A stretch of DNA of 64,000 bases from an uncultured Gammaproteobacteria bacterium (GCA_958295465.1 OY282353.1:310001-374000); one strand, 5' to 3'. Positions 17,231 to 27,240 are shown, counted from the stretch's first letter. A program made the numbers and translations. The notes: a model not told the origin generated them from the sequence alone.

Positions 17231-18369
17231 GAGGGCATCGGATCCGCGTCATGAACGTGGTCGGGGCGCGTCCCAATTTCGTCAAGATCGCGTCCCTGAT
17301 GGCCGCGTACCGCCGCGCCGGAACCATCGATCCGGTGCTGGTCCATACCGGCCAGCATCATGGCGAGGCGATGAGCGATTCCTTCTTCCGCGACCTGGGG
17401 ATCCCGGAGCCGGACGTCAGGCTGCCCGCGCCGGAAGGTCCGCGCAGCCATGCCGTACAGACGGCGGAGGTGATGGTGGGGTTCGAGCGCGTCGTGCCGG
17501 AGTACCGGCCGGACGCGGTGCTGGTGGTCGGCGACGTCGACAGCACCCTCGCCTGCGGCCTGGTCGCGGCGAAGCTCCGTATTCCGCTGGCGCACGTCGA
17601 GGCGGGACTGCGCAGCGGCGACCGCGCGATGCCGGAGGAGATCAACCGCGTGGTGACCGATGCGGTGAGCGATCTGCTGTTCTGTACCGAACAGGCGGCG
17701 GCCGAGAACCTCGCCCGCGAAGGCATCGACGCCGGCCGGGTCTTCCTGGTCGGCAACGTGATGGTCGACACGCTGCTCGACCACCGGAAACGGGCCGGGG
17801 CGTCGCAGGTGCTGGAAACGCTGGGGCTCACGCCGCGTTCGTATGCGGTGTTGACCCTGCACCGGCCGTCGAACGTCGATGACCGGCAGGTCCTGGCTGG
17901 CATTCTCGACGCGCTCGGTCGGATCCAGGCGGAGTTGCCGGTGGTCGCACCGCTGCATCCCCGGCTTCGGACGGCCCTGGCCCGTTCGGGGCTGGACCGG
18001 CGGCTCGCGGCGATGGAACGTGTCATGCCGATCGAGCCGCTCGGGTACGTCGATTTCCTGAAGCTGACGAGCGACGCCCGGATCGTGCTGACCGATTCCG
18101 GCGGGATCCAGGAGGAGACGACCATCCTTCGGGTCCCCTGCCTGACGTTGCGGGAGAACACCGAGCGGCCCGTGACGATCGAGGCCGGGACCAACCGCTT
18201 GGTGGGGACCGCCGCCGCGCGCATCGTGGACGCCTTCGACGACGCGATGTCGGCGCCACGCCCGAGTCGGGCGCCGCCGCTCTGGGACGGCCGAAGCGCC
18301 GACCGGATCGTCGCGATCCTCACCGAAAGGCTTCGGGCCGGGAAACCGCGGCAGCAGGACGCGGCCTGA
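17227..18369 (+). CDS. wecB: UDP-N-acetylglucosamine 2-epimerase
   Basis: A 380-residue non-hydrolysing UDP-GlcNAc 2-epimerase, giving UDP-ManNAc. Family marks are VVGARPNFVKIASL, HTGQHHGEAMS, VVGDVDSTLACGL, HVEAGLRSGDR, and the uridine-site TDSGGIQEET. The GTG start at 17227 overlaps the preceding stop. The neighbouring WecA-like transferase and WbuB-like enzyme point to O-antigen or capsule synthesis. Confidence 0.94.
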   Translation: MRGHRIRVMNVVGARPNFVKIASLMAAYRRAGTIDPVLVHTGQHHGEAMSDSFFRDLGIPEPDVRLPAPEGPRSHAVQTAEVMVGFERVVPEYRPDAVLVVGDVDSTLACGLVAAKLRIPLAHVEAGLRSGDRAMPEEINRVVTDAVSDLLFCTEQAAAENLAREGIDAGRVFLVGNVMVDTLLDHRKRAGASQVLETLGLTPRSYAVLTLHRPSNVDDRQVLAGILDALGRIQAELPVVAPLHPRLRTALARSGLDRRLAAMERVMPIEPLGYVDFLKLTSDARIVLTDSGGIQEETTILRVPCLTLRENTERPVTIEAGTNRLVGTAAARIVDAFDDAMSAPRPSRAPPLWDGRSADRIVAILTERLRAGKPRQQDAA

Positions 18370-18378
18370 CCCCGGGCG

Positions 18379-19515
18379 ATGTCACAGACTCTCCTCTTCG
18401 CCATCGTGACGATCGTGTCGGCCGCCGCGTCGGCCGCCGTCGTCCCGCTTGCCGTCCGTCTCGGCTGGCGCTGGCGGGCGGTCGACCACCCGGACGAACG
18501 CAAGCACCATGATGACCCGGTGCCTCGCACGGGCGGTCTCGCCGTCGCGAGCGGCATCCTGGCCGGCCTGATCACCGCCTTCGCCCTGGGGCTCTTCCCG
18601 ACCGGAGGCGGTGATACGTGGAAGGGCATCCTGATCGTCGCGGCGACCGCGCTGATCTTCGCGGTCGGCCTCCTGGACGACCTCCGCGGTTGTTCCGCCG
18701 GCTTCAAGCTGGCCGTCCAGGTCGTCGCGGCGGTGATGGTGGTCGCCACCGGACTGTCCATCACCCGCGTGTTCCTGCCTTTCGGCGAGCCGATCCAGTT
18801 CGGATTCGCAGGTTCGATCGTGGCCGTCCTCTGGTTGATCGGCATCACCAACGCCGTCAATTTCATGGACGGCCTGGACGGTCTCGCGGGCGGCCTGGCG
18901 GCCATCATCGCCATCTGTATCGGAGGGTTCGCCGCCTTCCAGGGCGCACCACCGCTCGTCGCGATCGCGCTGGCCGTCTGCGGGGCCTGCCTCGGGTTCC
19001 TGCCGTTCAACTGGCATCCGGCCAGGATCTTCCTGGGAGACAGCGGTTCGCTGACGATCGGGTTCATCCTGGGATACCTCTCGTTGACCGCCTCACTCAA
19101 GTCGAGCACCGTCGCCGCCATCCTCGTCCCGCTGCTGGCGCTGGGCGTGCCCGCGTTCGACGCGCTGCTCGTGGTGCTGGGACGCTTCGGCGAGCGGGTT
19201 CACGGCGGCCGGTTCCTGCAACGTTTCTCCAGAATGTTCCGGGCGGACCGTATGCACCTGCACCATCACAGCCTTTTCTTCAGCGGAAACCATCAACTGG
19301 TCGTGATGCTGTTGTACCTGCTCGTCGGGTCTTTCTGCCTCCTCGCGCTGGGCGTCGCCATCCGCGGCAATCCGGTACTGGCCGCCGTCACCCTGGTCGT
19401 CGAGATCGTCGTGGTGATCCTGATTCGGTTCATAATCATCCGCATGAACAGGAAACAGCGAACCGATATCGGTCCAGCGCCCGACCGAGACGGCTCGCCG
19501 CTTGAATCCCGGTGA
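18379..19515 (+). CDS. WecA/MraY-family polyprenyl-phosphate sugar-1-P transferase
   Basis: A 378-residue membrane enzyme with about ten helices. It carries HPDERKHHDDPVPRTGG after helix 1, VGLLDDLRG, the catalytic NFMDGLDGLAGG, LPFNWHPARIFLGDSGS, and the C-terminal HHHSLFF loop. It starts glycan assembly by moving HexNAc-1-phosphate to undecaprenyl phosphate on the inner membrane. It ends the high-GC half of the polysaccharide locus, directly before an IS3 remnant. Confidence 0.92.
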   Translation: MSQTLLFAIVTIVSAAASAAVVPLAVRLGWRWRAVDHPDERKHHDDPVPRTGGLAVASGILAGLITAFALGLFPTGGGDTWKGILIVAATALIFAVGLLDDLRGCSAGFKLAVQVVAAVMVVATGLSITRVFLPFGEPIQFGFAGSIVAVLWLIGITNAVNFMDGLDGLAGGLAAIIAICIGGFAAFQGAPPLVAIALAVCGACLGFLPFNWHPARIFLGDSGSLTIGFILGYLSLTASLKSSTVAAILVPLLALGVPAFDALLVVLGRFGERVHGGRFLQRFSRMFRADRMHLHHHSLFFSGNHQLVVMLLYLLVGSFCLLALGVAIRGNPVLAAVTLVVEIVVVILIRFIIIRMNRKQRTDIGPAPDRDGSPLESR

Positions 19516-19591
19516 GGTGGAGTAGCGGGTGTTACCGAGAAATGTTCCGGATTACCGGCGTCGCCCCCGGCTTACTGCCTGCCGGGGCAGG

Positions 19592-19825
19592 CTCAGCATG
19601 GACGGCAAGGGGCGATGGGTGGACAACGTGTTCGTGGAACGGCGGTGGAGGCGTGTGAAGTACGAGGAGGTGTATCTGCACGCCTGTGAGGGCGTGGCCG
19701 CGGCTCGTGCGGGACTGGGCCGCTACTTCCGGTTCTACGATGCCGAGCGCCGCCATCGGGGCCTGGGTCGCAGGACACCCGACGCGGTGTATGCCGACAG
19801 CGGCTCATGGCCCAAGGCAGCGTGA
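19592..19825 (+). pseudogene. IS3-family transposase OrfB, C-terminal remnant
   Basis: About 77 codons match the end of IS3-family DDE transposases: DGKGRWVDNVFVERRWRRVK, YEEVYLHACEG, and YFRFYDAERRHRGLGRRTPD with the final catalytic Glu region. The D and D residues and OrfA are gone. The IS end lies about 50 bases downstream. Confidence 0.88.
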
Positions 19826-19855
19826 AGCTGGCGAACCAACAGGGGCGGAGGACAC

Positions 19856-20686
19856 TTATCGGCCTGTCCAGTAATCGGGGTCCACTTCTTGAAATCCAGA
19901 CGGACGAAAGTCCGGCAGTGCCTGATGAAAGATCATTTCTCTTTCTTCACGGGATGGATAGTTGATCAAGACTGCTCGATACTTCCCTTTGAAGACGAAC
20001 AGGCTCCCCGCACCAGCGCCAATTACACCGAATCGCTTCACAAGCGAGATGATATCGTCATGGCTACCCGCACCACCAAGGGCGGTAATCGGAAGAGAGA
20101 TTGCCCTCCTTACTTGCGCCACCAGATCCAAATCGTATCCATCCGATGTTCCATCACGATCGATTGATTGAACAACAATTTCTCCAGCTCCAAAGGCTTC
20201 GCACTTTTTCGCAAACTCTACCGGCTCCAAATCAACTTTATATGTCCCATTCCGGATATGGATTTCATACTTTCTCAACCAAGGGCTTTTTTTGACATCC
20301 ATGACGACCACAATGCTTTGGCTCCCCACACGCGAGGCCGCTTCTGAAACAAAACCTGGATTCTCCACAGCAGCCACACCAAGCGAGACTTTTTCCACCC
20401 CCATGCCGACAATCCGATGAACGTGATCGATGGTCTTCACGCCTCCGCCATAACAAAGGGGCATTCGGCATTGAATTGCAAGTTTCTTGATCAAGTCATA
20501 ATTCGGTTCGCGACTCCGTACAGTCGCATCAATGTCCAACACCATCAATTCATCGACTTCCTTCTCATTGAAGATCCGCACCGCATTGAGTGGATCTCCC
20601 ACATATCTTGACTCCCCGAAACGGACGGTTTTCACCAAGCCACCATCTCTGATAAGCAGGCATGGAACAAGACGCGGCCGCAGCAT
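19856..20686 (-). CDS. hisF2: HisF-like acetamidino-sugar protein (WbuZ type)
   Basis: A 276-residue HisF-fold cyclase-like protein: LRPRLVPCLLIRDGGLVKT, LDIDATVRSREPNYDLIK, MPLCYGGGVKT, VVQSIDRDGTSDGYD and ALGGAGSHDDI. With HisH2 it supplies ammonia to the amidotransferase upstream to make acetamidino sugars. ATG 20686 lies five bases after the hisH2 stop. The last dozen codons (EVDPDYWTGR) are read from the terminal repeat of the adjacent IS3 remnant, so insertion replaced the native stop and gave a foreign tail. Confidence 0.9.
   Translation of the reverse strand: MLRPRLVPCLLIRDGGLVKTVRFGESRYVGDPLNAVRIFNEKEVDELMVLDIDATVRSREPNYDLIKKLAIQCRMPLCYGGGVKTIDHVHRIVGMGVEKVSLGVAAVENPGFVSEAASRVGSQSIVVVMDVKKSPWLRKYEIHIRNGTYKVDLEPVEFAKKCEAFGAGEIVVQSIDRDGTSDGYDLDLVAQVRRAISLPITALGGAGSHDDIISLVKRFGVIGAGAGSLFVFKGKYRAVLINYPSREEREMIFHQALPDFRPSGFQEVDPDYWTGR
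19866..19891. repeat. IS3-type terminal repeat at the hisF2 3' end
   Basis: The minus strand reads AAGTGGACCCCGATTACTGG, a typical IS3-group end. The same end (one or two differences) abuts rlmB at 50893-50915. Confidence 0.75.
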
Positions 20687-20691
20687 AGTCG

Positions 20692-21303
20692 TTACATCTC
20701 TGCAAAATTGCTCAAGAGCCTGATACCCCATTCATGACTCTTCTCAGGGTGAAACTGTACCCCCATGATGTTTCCTGAATACACTGCCGATGGGAATAGG
20801 CCGTGGTAATCACTGGTCGCCAGAACATGGGCATCGTTTTTCGGTTTGAAATAATAGGAATGCAGGAAATAGTATAGTGGCGCATGGAGATCACGAAACA
20901 AGCCATCAGTCCTGCGAGGTATGACGGTGTTCCAGCCCATATGTGGAAGTTGCATCGCCCGATCAGTATCCATGTTGCCAAATCGCTTCACCTCCGCATC
21001 AATCCAAGCCAGTCCGTCAAGCTGGCCTTCATCACTCCTCCTGCCCATGATCTGCATGCCCACGCAAATACCAAGCACCAGCCGTTTTTCCGCCATAACG
21101 AGCTGGCTGAGGCGATCAGCCATGCCGGAAGCTCCTAGACACTCCATTGCCCAGTCGAAAGCTCCCACACCGGGGAGGATAATCTTGTCCGCCCGTTCCA
21201 ATTGATCGACTGTTTTTGCTACTTCGGCCTCAATATTCAATTGTTCATAGATACTTCGAATGGCCTGGATATTTCCAAGACCATAGTCGACGATCATGAT
21301 CAT
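20692..21303 (-). CDS. hisH2: HisH-like glutamine amidotransferase (WbuY type)
   Basis: A 203-residue class I amidotransferase: VDYGLGNIQAI, ILPGVGAFDWAM, the nucleophile elbow VLGICVGMQIM and the C-terminal FHPEKSHEWG with the catalytic His-x-Glu. It starts at or near 21303, overlapping the upstream amidotransferase end by a few bases. It releases ammonia for acetamidino-sugar formation. Confidence 0.92.
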   Translation of the reverse strand: MIMIVDYGLGNIQAIRSIYEQLNIEAEVAKTVDQLERADKIILPGVGAFDWAMECLGASGMADRLSQLVMAEKRLVLGICVGMQIMGRRSDEGQLDGLAWIDAEVKRFGNMDTDRAMQLPHMGWNTVIPRRTDGLFRDLHAPLYYFLHSYYFKPKNDAHVLATSDYHGLFPSAVYSGNIMGVQFHPEKSHEWGIRLLSNFAEM

Positions 21304-22439
21304 CGTTTGCCGCCTCTCTCAAGCCCTGATTTTCTCATCACCGACGCCCCGATTCTGTAAACGTACTCCTGTGAGCGGTAGTCTCTATATGTTTTTTTCG
21401 GTATATCCAGATAACCCTGTAGCTCCTGCATTGTAATTTCGAGCTTGCTTGCTACATACCTCATTTCCGCGGTTACGTCCATATCCTCATGTGGACAGCG
21501 TTGCAGCTCGTCGAGAGCCTCGTGCCTCGCCATCTGGTCGGTCAAGATCAGGCTGGAAAATTGGACCCGCCTTGTATCATAGCCAAATCGCTTGGGCAGC
21601 CAGTATCCCTCATAAAATCGAGTAAAGCGAGATTCGAAATGTTTCTGCGGATATGTCTGCCAGCCAAAGCGATTCTTCAGGAATTCAACTGCGCTCTTCT
21701 TGATGTAGGGAACGTAATTCAACGGATGGACAACTTTGATTCTCTTGAAATACGGAAGAAATATCTTGTGTTTCAAAATAGAAGTTATTGGAAAGGATTT
21801 CAGTTCCATTGTTCCAAACCGGCGGTGAATATCTCTGAGTTGTACCGAATCCGATTGATAATACATCCATTCGACTGGATTACGGATGCACTCCGTTGAG
21901 TAATTGGCGCCGGTCAGAATATATCTGATCCCGTGTTTTTCGGCGAATTTGTACATCGTGGCGAAGAAGGCATGATCTTGAGGTGTATCGATATGGGGTA
22001 CACCGGATTTGAAGAACGCCAATTGCAGATCTCGCATCTCTGTCCAGTTGATCACCTCCGTGTACAAATCGAGTCCGAGGCCGTCGACCAATTTTTCGAT
22101 ATTATTGACCGCAACTTGCGTGTTCCATCCTGCGTCCACGTGGAAAACCAGTGGGCGCAGACCCAATTTATCTTTCGCGAGGTAGACAAGATACGAGCTG
22201 TCCGCTCCGCCACTCATGCCAATGATACAATCGAAATCCTTCTCTCTGCCGCCATCTCTGATCTTATTTGCAATTGCCGAAATTTCAGCTTCCCCTCTAT
22301 CATCAGAATACCAATGAGGGAGAATGTCTCGATAATAAGATCGGCAGTGATCACAGACACCATTTTTGTCGAACAAGATAGCGCTGTCAGTCGTGTCCAT
22401 TACACAATTCGTGCAGATTCTGTATCTTCTATTTTGCAT
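21300..22439 (-). CDS. N-acetyl sugar amidotransferase (WbpG/WbuX/PseA-like)
   Basis: A 379-residue PP-loop ATP pyrophosphatase. A zinc-like cluster CTNCVMDTTDS and CDHCRSYY precede the PP-loop GMSGGADSSYLVYLA near residue 85, and ILTGANYSTECIRNP follows. Using ammonia from HisH2/HisF2 it converts an N-acetyl group to acetamidino on a nucleotide sugar or lipid-linked sugar. Its base composition is clearly AT-richer than the window, as for the next four genes, which suggests acquisition as a cassette. Confidence 0.92.
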   Translation of the reverse strand: MQNRRYRICTNCVMDTTDSAILFDKNGVCDHCRSYYRDILPHWYSDDRGEAEISAIANKIRDGGREKDFDCIIGMSGGADSSYLVYLAKDKLGLRPLVFHVDAGWNTQVAVNNIEKLVDGLGLDLYTEVINWTEMRDLQLAFFKSGVPHIDTPQDHAFFATMYKFAEKHGIRYILTGANYSTECIRNPVEWMYYQSDSVQLRDIHRRFGTMELKSFPITSILKHKIFLPYFKRIKVVHPLNYVPYIKKSAVEFLKNRFGWQTYPQKHFESRFTRFYEGYWLPKRFGYDTRRVQFSSLILTDQMARHEALDELQRCPHEDMDVTAEMRYVASKLEITMQELQGYLDIPKKTYRDYRSQEYVYRIGASVMRKSGLERGGKR

Positions 22440-23571
22440 TGGGCGAGGTTTTCTCCAATTCAGAACTCAGAATTTCTTGATATCGGCAGAATACTTGCGT
22501 TGGTCCTGGAAGGTTGTTCAAGATCTCTCGTGCTGCTTCCACCAACGAATTCATACGATGCGGATCATCGAACACCTCATTCAGGATCTTCAGGATATCA
22601 TCCGGATCAAGTGGATCAAAGTAGCAGGCCGCATCACCGCAAACTCCTTTCGCAAAGTCAAGGTTGCTCGTAAGGATTGGAATGCCATGAAACATCGCTT
22701 CCAGATACGTTGCACTGAAACTCTCCAAAAGGGTCGGCAACAGCAACCCGTCACAGGCTTTGTAAAGAGAAGGCACGTCGGCTATGGGAACAGAACCGAT
22801 GTTGACAATGATTTCATCCAATCCCTTTTCTTTAATATTTCGCAATAGTTCTATAGCTTTCGGATGCTGCTTTTCGTCAACCGTCATGATAATTTTATAA
22901 TCGTATCCGGCATCTCGTATTCTCTCGGCAAGAGGAAGACATATTTCGAGGTTCTTGTGAGGATAATAATGAGTCAGGCAGAGCAATCTGGTTCCGGAAG
23001 GGAGAGCTGGTTCCCTCACATGATCACACTGCACATTCACCAAACTTATTGCATTGGGGACAATGCTGATGTTGGTCAGTCCGTACAGATCTTCCAAGGA
23101 TTCTTTTACAACGAGAGTCTGGGCAATGACGACTGTCGGATGATGCAGTCGTATCTTGATTAAATAGAGCTTGATTCTCCGTATGAATCGATCATACCAA
23201 CCCATCCGTTTCCAAATAATACTATTCGGATATAAGGCATAAGGCCAATCAAATAGATAAATTTGTGGAATTCGGGTGTTGATTATCAGATCGCCAAAAT
23301 TGAGTACCACGTCGATTTTGATTTTGTCCAAGCAGTTCCCGATAATAAATTCATAAATTATCGGTGCCAAAATCGTTTTCCTATAATATGCCGGAAGCTC
23401 TACGACTGTAATTCTGCCATTGGAGATCCAGCCGAAATCTTCATGTTTCGTAGCAAGCAGGAAATATCTATTTCCGATCTCTTGCCGATCGAGATGCTTT
23501 ATGTAATCAAATAAAATAGTTCGGCCACCACCTGCCTTGGAGTTGATTCCATTTATTGCGATTCTGTACAT
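22429..23571 (-). CDS. GT4-like glycosyltransferase
   Basis: A protein of about 380 residues with MYRIAINGINSKAGGGRTIL at the start and a donor domain with LCLTHYYPHKNLEICLPLA, YKACDGLLLPTLLESFSATY and EAMFHGIPILTSNLDFA, the usual E-x7-E region. The start is the ATG at 23571, which overlaps the upstream stop as TAATG. ATG 23580 is possible. It shares 11 bases with the next gene. It adds one sugar of the repeat unit, and specificity is unknown. Confidence 0.85.
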   Translation of the reverse strand: MYRIAINGINSKAGGGRTILFDYIKHLDRQEIGNRYFLLATKHEDFGWISNGRITVVELPAYYRKTILAPIIYEFIIGNCLDKIKIDVVLNFGDLIINTRIPQIYLFDWPYALYPNSIIWKRMGWYDRFIRRIKLYLIKIRLHHPTVVIAQTLVVKESLEDLYGLTNISIVPNAISLVNVQCDHVREPALPSGTRLLCLTHYYPHKNLEICLPLAERIRDAGYDYKIIMTVDEKQHPKAIELLRNIKEKGLDEIIVNIGSVPIADVPSLYKACDGLLLPTLLESFSATYLEAMFHGIPILTSNLDFAKGVCGDAACYFDPLDPDDILKILNEVFDDPHRMNSLVEAAREILNNLPGPTQVFCRYQEILSSELEKTSPNAK

Positions 23572-24629
23572 TATGCGCAACCTTGATTTTCAATTGACTG
23601 CTTGAAACCATTCAACATGATGTCCAAGGTTCTCTTCTTTGAATAAAAATCATATGCGTTCTGCCCCATAATGGAAGAAAGTTGCGGAGAATTACAGAAA
23701 TCGATTAAAATATTAGCTAATTCATCCTCATTCGTATAGGTAAATCCATTGAATCGGTGTTTCAAGCATACAGCTTCTGGTCCATGTTTCTCCGATCCTT
23801 CAAGATAATTGGTAGTAACAACCGGAACACCATAGGCAAAACTGTGCAGGATACCAAGGCCGATTGGCCCTGGAGACACATATGCGCAGGCTCTTGCAAA
23901 GATTTCTGCCAGCAGATCGTGTTGATCCACTCGACCGTGAAAAATTACTCTATCTTCCAAACAAGAATTTCTCACGATTTTACGCAATATGTCTCTGCAT
24001 TCACCGTCGCCTACAATTTCCAATTTCATATTCTCTGGAATACGATCACGGATACGCGCAAAAATAGTTATCAAAAGATCAATTTTCTTGCGTTTCACAA
24101 GCTTGCCGACAAATAGAAAATTGCTCTTTACATGCCTGCTGTAATCATGATGGTTCGGGACATGGATTGTATTGTCGGCAACAAATATTTTATGCCTCTG
24201 TATTCCTCTTCGTGTAATCCTGTCGATTTCCTCACGATCGTATAGCAAGATGGCATCTGCCTTCCTCATCAACCAGTCACGAGCGTAATTGGCAATGGAG
24301 TTACGACTGTACCGATGTCCCCAGAATATCCACTTTCTACATCGTTGTCTGCTCTTGAACATAGGTAAAATGTATGCTGGCCAGCGCAAATCGAACATCG
24401 CAATGACTACATCATATTTCCCGGACGATATTTCTCTGAACACGTCATTTTGGACAAAAAATGGCCCAATTCTGCGAGTTGGTATCAAGATCTCCTTGTA
24501 GGTGTCCTCGGAATCCACTGTAGGTACTCCGGAATGCAATACCGTGACATCATAATCGCGAGCAAGGCCATTGTAGACAGGTTTCCGATAGGGCAGAACG
24601 AGATTCTGCAAGATAAGCAGTTTTTTCAT
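23571..24629 (-). CDS. GT4-like glycosyltransferase
   Basis: A 352-residue GT-B enzyme. Its N-terminus MKKLLILQNLVLPYRKPVYN resembles WbtH/PglA-like transferases. The donor half has NFLFVGKLVKRKKIDLLI, VIFHGRVDQHDLLAEIF and ACAYVSPGPIGLGILHSFAYG. It is the most upstream of the tightly overlapping AT-rich cassette (24.6 to 19.9 kb). Confidence 0.83.
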   Translation of the reverse strand: MKKLLILQNLVLPYRKPVYNGLARDYDVTVLHSGVPTVDSEDTYKEILIPTRRIGPFFVQNDVFREISSGKYDVVIAMFDLRWPAYILPMFKSRQRCRKWIFWGHRYSRNSIANYARDWLMRKADAILLYDREEIDRITRRGIQRHKIFVADNTIHVPNHHDYSRHVKSNFLFVGKLVKRKKIDLLITIFARIRDRIPENMKLEIVGDGECRDILRKIVRNSCLEDRVIFHGRVDQHDLLAEIFARACAYVSPGPIGLGILHSFAYGVPVVTTNYLEGSEKHGPEAVCLKHRFNGFTYTNEDELANILIDFCNSPQLSSIMGQNAYDFYSKKRTLDIMLNGFKQSIENQGCA

Positions 24630-24713
24630 GATCTCGATTTTTTTCTATTTTTTAGCGGACGCGTAGTTACCGGGACAGGCATCGACGGCTCAGCAGCGAA
24701 CGGGAAGCCTTCC

Positions 24714-25613
24714 TGACGGCGCCTGACCGTCATGCCGTTCGCCAGTCCAGCACCTCCCGGCACCATAATTCCAACGTCAGCCATCGGAATATCTGGCTGC
24801 TCAGATGCCACCCGACCGGCCGAATGACGGCGCAACGCCCGTTCCAGGGCTCTCGGTTCGAGCAATCCACGGCGGCGGCATTCGTCGCTCATCAATACCG
24901 GATACACGGTCTCGCCGGGTCGGTCACGGAACCACTCACGAATCGGGACGACGAATCCGAATTTGTCCGGATTGTCGAGGATGTCGTCGGGCACAACTCC
25001 ACGCATGGCTTACTTGAGGAATACCTTGCCATTGCCGTCCCGCACTTTGAACTCGCCTGGTAGATTGAAGACGAACTCGACCAGACGAAAATCCATGAAC
25101 GGCAATCTGGATTCGATCGAATGGGCCATCGACATGGCATCTCCGTAGTGAAGGAGCGTGCTCAGGCTCCCTTCGTGACTGCGGCGTAACGCATTCGCGA
25201 GCGATTCCGCATGGATGGGTGCGTCCGTCCCCGCGGTCAGGTTGCTTGTCCGGCCCCTTGGTCAAGCAACCTGAATAGATGGATTCGTCTCCCCGCCAGC
25301 GGCGCCACCACAGGTGGGCCGAGGGCAGGACTGCCTTGCCCACCTCCAGCGCTCCGCGAAACGGTCCGCTATGCGGGCTGCTCTGTCAAGCGAGCCACTG
25401 GAGATGCCGTCCCGCCTGCTGCCACCGGCCGGCGCGAACAGCATCGAAGATGGCTGCGGGTGCATACGCGCAGTAGCCTCCGAACAGTTCGTCAGCGCCC
25501 TGTCCTTCCAGCGCGACGACGATACGCCCGCGCATGGATCGCATGATATTCCACAACGGTAGTGTGGCCGGATACGCGGTCGGACCGTCCATGTGGTGGA
25601 CGACACGGGTCAC
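24714..25613 (-). pseudogene. Asparagine synthase (AsnB-like) relic
   Basis: Only the synthase half is present and it is broken. VVALEGQGADELFGGY (with the SGGxD-following region changed) starts the readable part in one frame, which ends at a stop near 25386. In another frame HSIESRLPFMDFRLVEFVF and VFLK lead to an in-frame TAA at 25010-25012, where relatives have KYAMRG, after which AMRGVVPDDILDNPDKFGF continues. The N-terminal amidotransferase domain is missing. It was probably a sugar-amidating enzyme of the polysaccharide locus. Confidence 0.82.
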
Positions 25614-25628
25614 CGCACATTGCCGTCA

Positions 25629-27146
25629 CTACCGCCTCATTCGACGTCGGCCCATCTGCCACATTCGATCGGCAATCGCCCGGATATCCCGGTCGGTGAG
25701 CCAGGAAACAAACAATGCCGCAAAGAGCAACAGCGGAGCAACTATCGCGATTGCGATGACGTTTCCAGGCATCCCGTAGCCATGGAACCACTGTATCACC
25801 ATATAGCCGGGAACAAAAACCGGCATCCCGGCGAGCCAGGGGCGGAAAAACACCCCGATCGACCGATACAGCCGGCCCTTGCCATCGACCCTGGTGCAGA
25901 GCCAGGTGCTCGTTGGAATACTGACGGACCACATGATCATGCTGGCGATCGCCACACCGACCGCCCCCCCCTGTTCCGCGGCAAACCAGAACGCTGGCAG
26001 GGACAGCAGCACCTGAACTCCCTGCCAGATGAGCAATGTATGAAAACGTCGCTGTGACTTGAGACACGCCCTGCTCGGTCCGGACGCGAAGTAGGCGGCC
26101 TGCAACAGGCTCAAGGCTTGAAAGACCGGAACGGCTGGCTGCCACTTTGCAGCGAACAACACGTAAAAGATCGGTTCGGCCAATACGGCCTGCAGAAGCG
26201 CGATCGGAACGCACACTGCGCCGAGCACCCGTTGTGTACGGAGAAATCCCTCGATCTGCCGTGCGGGTTGTTGCTGCAACTCGCCCAGGATTGATTGAAG
26301 CACCATGCCAATCCTGCCTGCAATGACCGTGTTCGCCTGCCCTGCGAGCATGAAAGCAAATCCGAAAAGTCCCGCCTGATACCCTCCGGACACGTATCCA
26401 AGGATGACGATCTCGATGCTTATCAGAACGTTGTGGATATACTGGGCGCCTGCACTCGTGAAATAGGAACGCATGAGAAAGCGTGCCAGTTTTCGGCGAA
26501 ACCGCCGAGGGCCGTGGATGGAGCCCGCGCGCGCATAACATATCGCTCTCCCTGCTTCGTTGAGAATCTGGGGCACCACCAGGGATGCGGCGCGTCCGCC
26601 GAAGGCGGCGCTCCCGACCGACACGAAAGTAGCCGCCAACTGAAGGAATCCATCGATCACCGCGATTCGCCGGAATTCGAGTTTCTGGCGCAGATTCGAC
26701 AGGGGTACTACGGAAACCGCCGTGCAGAGCGGACGAATCGCGAGTACGGCCAGCAGGCCTCCGAGCCACGCCGGCGGATAGGTATCATATATCAGCAACA
26801 CCACCGGTATTGCGATCAGCGTAGTTGACGCACTGATTGCAGCAATCCCGACGGCCAGACGCTGGGCGGTCGGCGCCAGAAGTTGAAGATGCCGAGGATA
26901 GGCGAGCAGCACGTCACCCATTACTTCAGGTTGCAGGATCCAGACGAACGCCACAACGGCAAAAGCGGTCGCTGCTACGCCATAGTCTTCCGGGGAAAGA
27001 AAAAAGGCGATAAGAAGCGTCGCACCGGCGGTCACGAGTTTGTTCAGAAGCCATTGTGTCGAAATCCAGAACGATCCGCTCAATGCCGGCCCCATCAGCG
27101 ACCTCTCGCCGATGGGGCCGGCGTCGGAACTGAACGAATCCTTCAA
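25629..27146 (-). CDS. Polysaccharide flippase (Wzx/PST family)
   Basis: A 505-residue membrane protein with about 12-14 helices. The N-terminal half has SGSFWISTQWLLNKLVTAGAT and LSPEDYGVAATAFAVVAF, the usual start of Wzx-type lipopolysaccharide exporters. Such proteins flip undecaprenyl-linked repeat units across the inner membrane. No Wzy polymerase is seen in the window. Start at ATG 27146, with ATG 27095 (MGPALSGS) as an alternative. Confidence 0.85.
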   Translation of the reverse strand: MKDSFSSDAGPIGERSLMGPALSGSFWISTQWLLNKLVTAGATLLIAFFLSPEDYGVAATAFAVVAFVWILQPEVMGDVLLAYPRHLQLLAPTAQRLAVGIAAISASTTLIAIPVVLLIYDTYPPAWLGGLLAVLAIRPLCTAVSVVPLSNLRQKLEFRRIAVIDGFLQLAATFVSVGSAAFGGRAASLVVPQILNEAGRAICYARAGSIHGPRRFRRKLARFLMRSYFTSAGAQYIHNVLISIEIVILGYVSGGYQAGLFGFAFMLAGQANTVIAGRIGMVLQSILGELQQQPARQIEGFLRTQRVLGAVCVPIALLQAVLAEPIFYVLFAAKWQPAVPVFQALSLLQAAYFASGPSRACLKSQRRFHTLLIWQGVQVLLSLPAFWFAAEQGGAVGVAIASMIMWSVSIPTSTWLCTRVDGKGRLYRSIGVFFRPWLAGMPVFVPGYMVIQWFHGYGMPGNVIAIAIVAPLLLFAALFVSWLTDRDIRAIADRMWQMGRRRMRR

Positions 27147-27240
27147 GGCGATGGTTCCCGGTGACGTTGGGCACCATCATGATCTGATATATCAAGTCCG
27201 GCGGTCGGAATCTTCATCTGCCGGAATCCGGAGATCCGGT

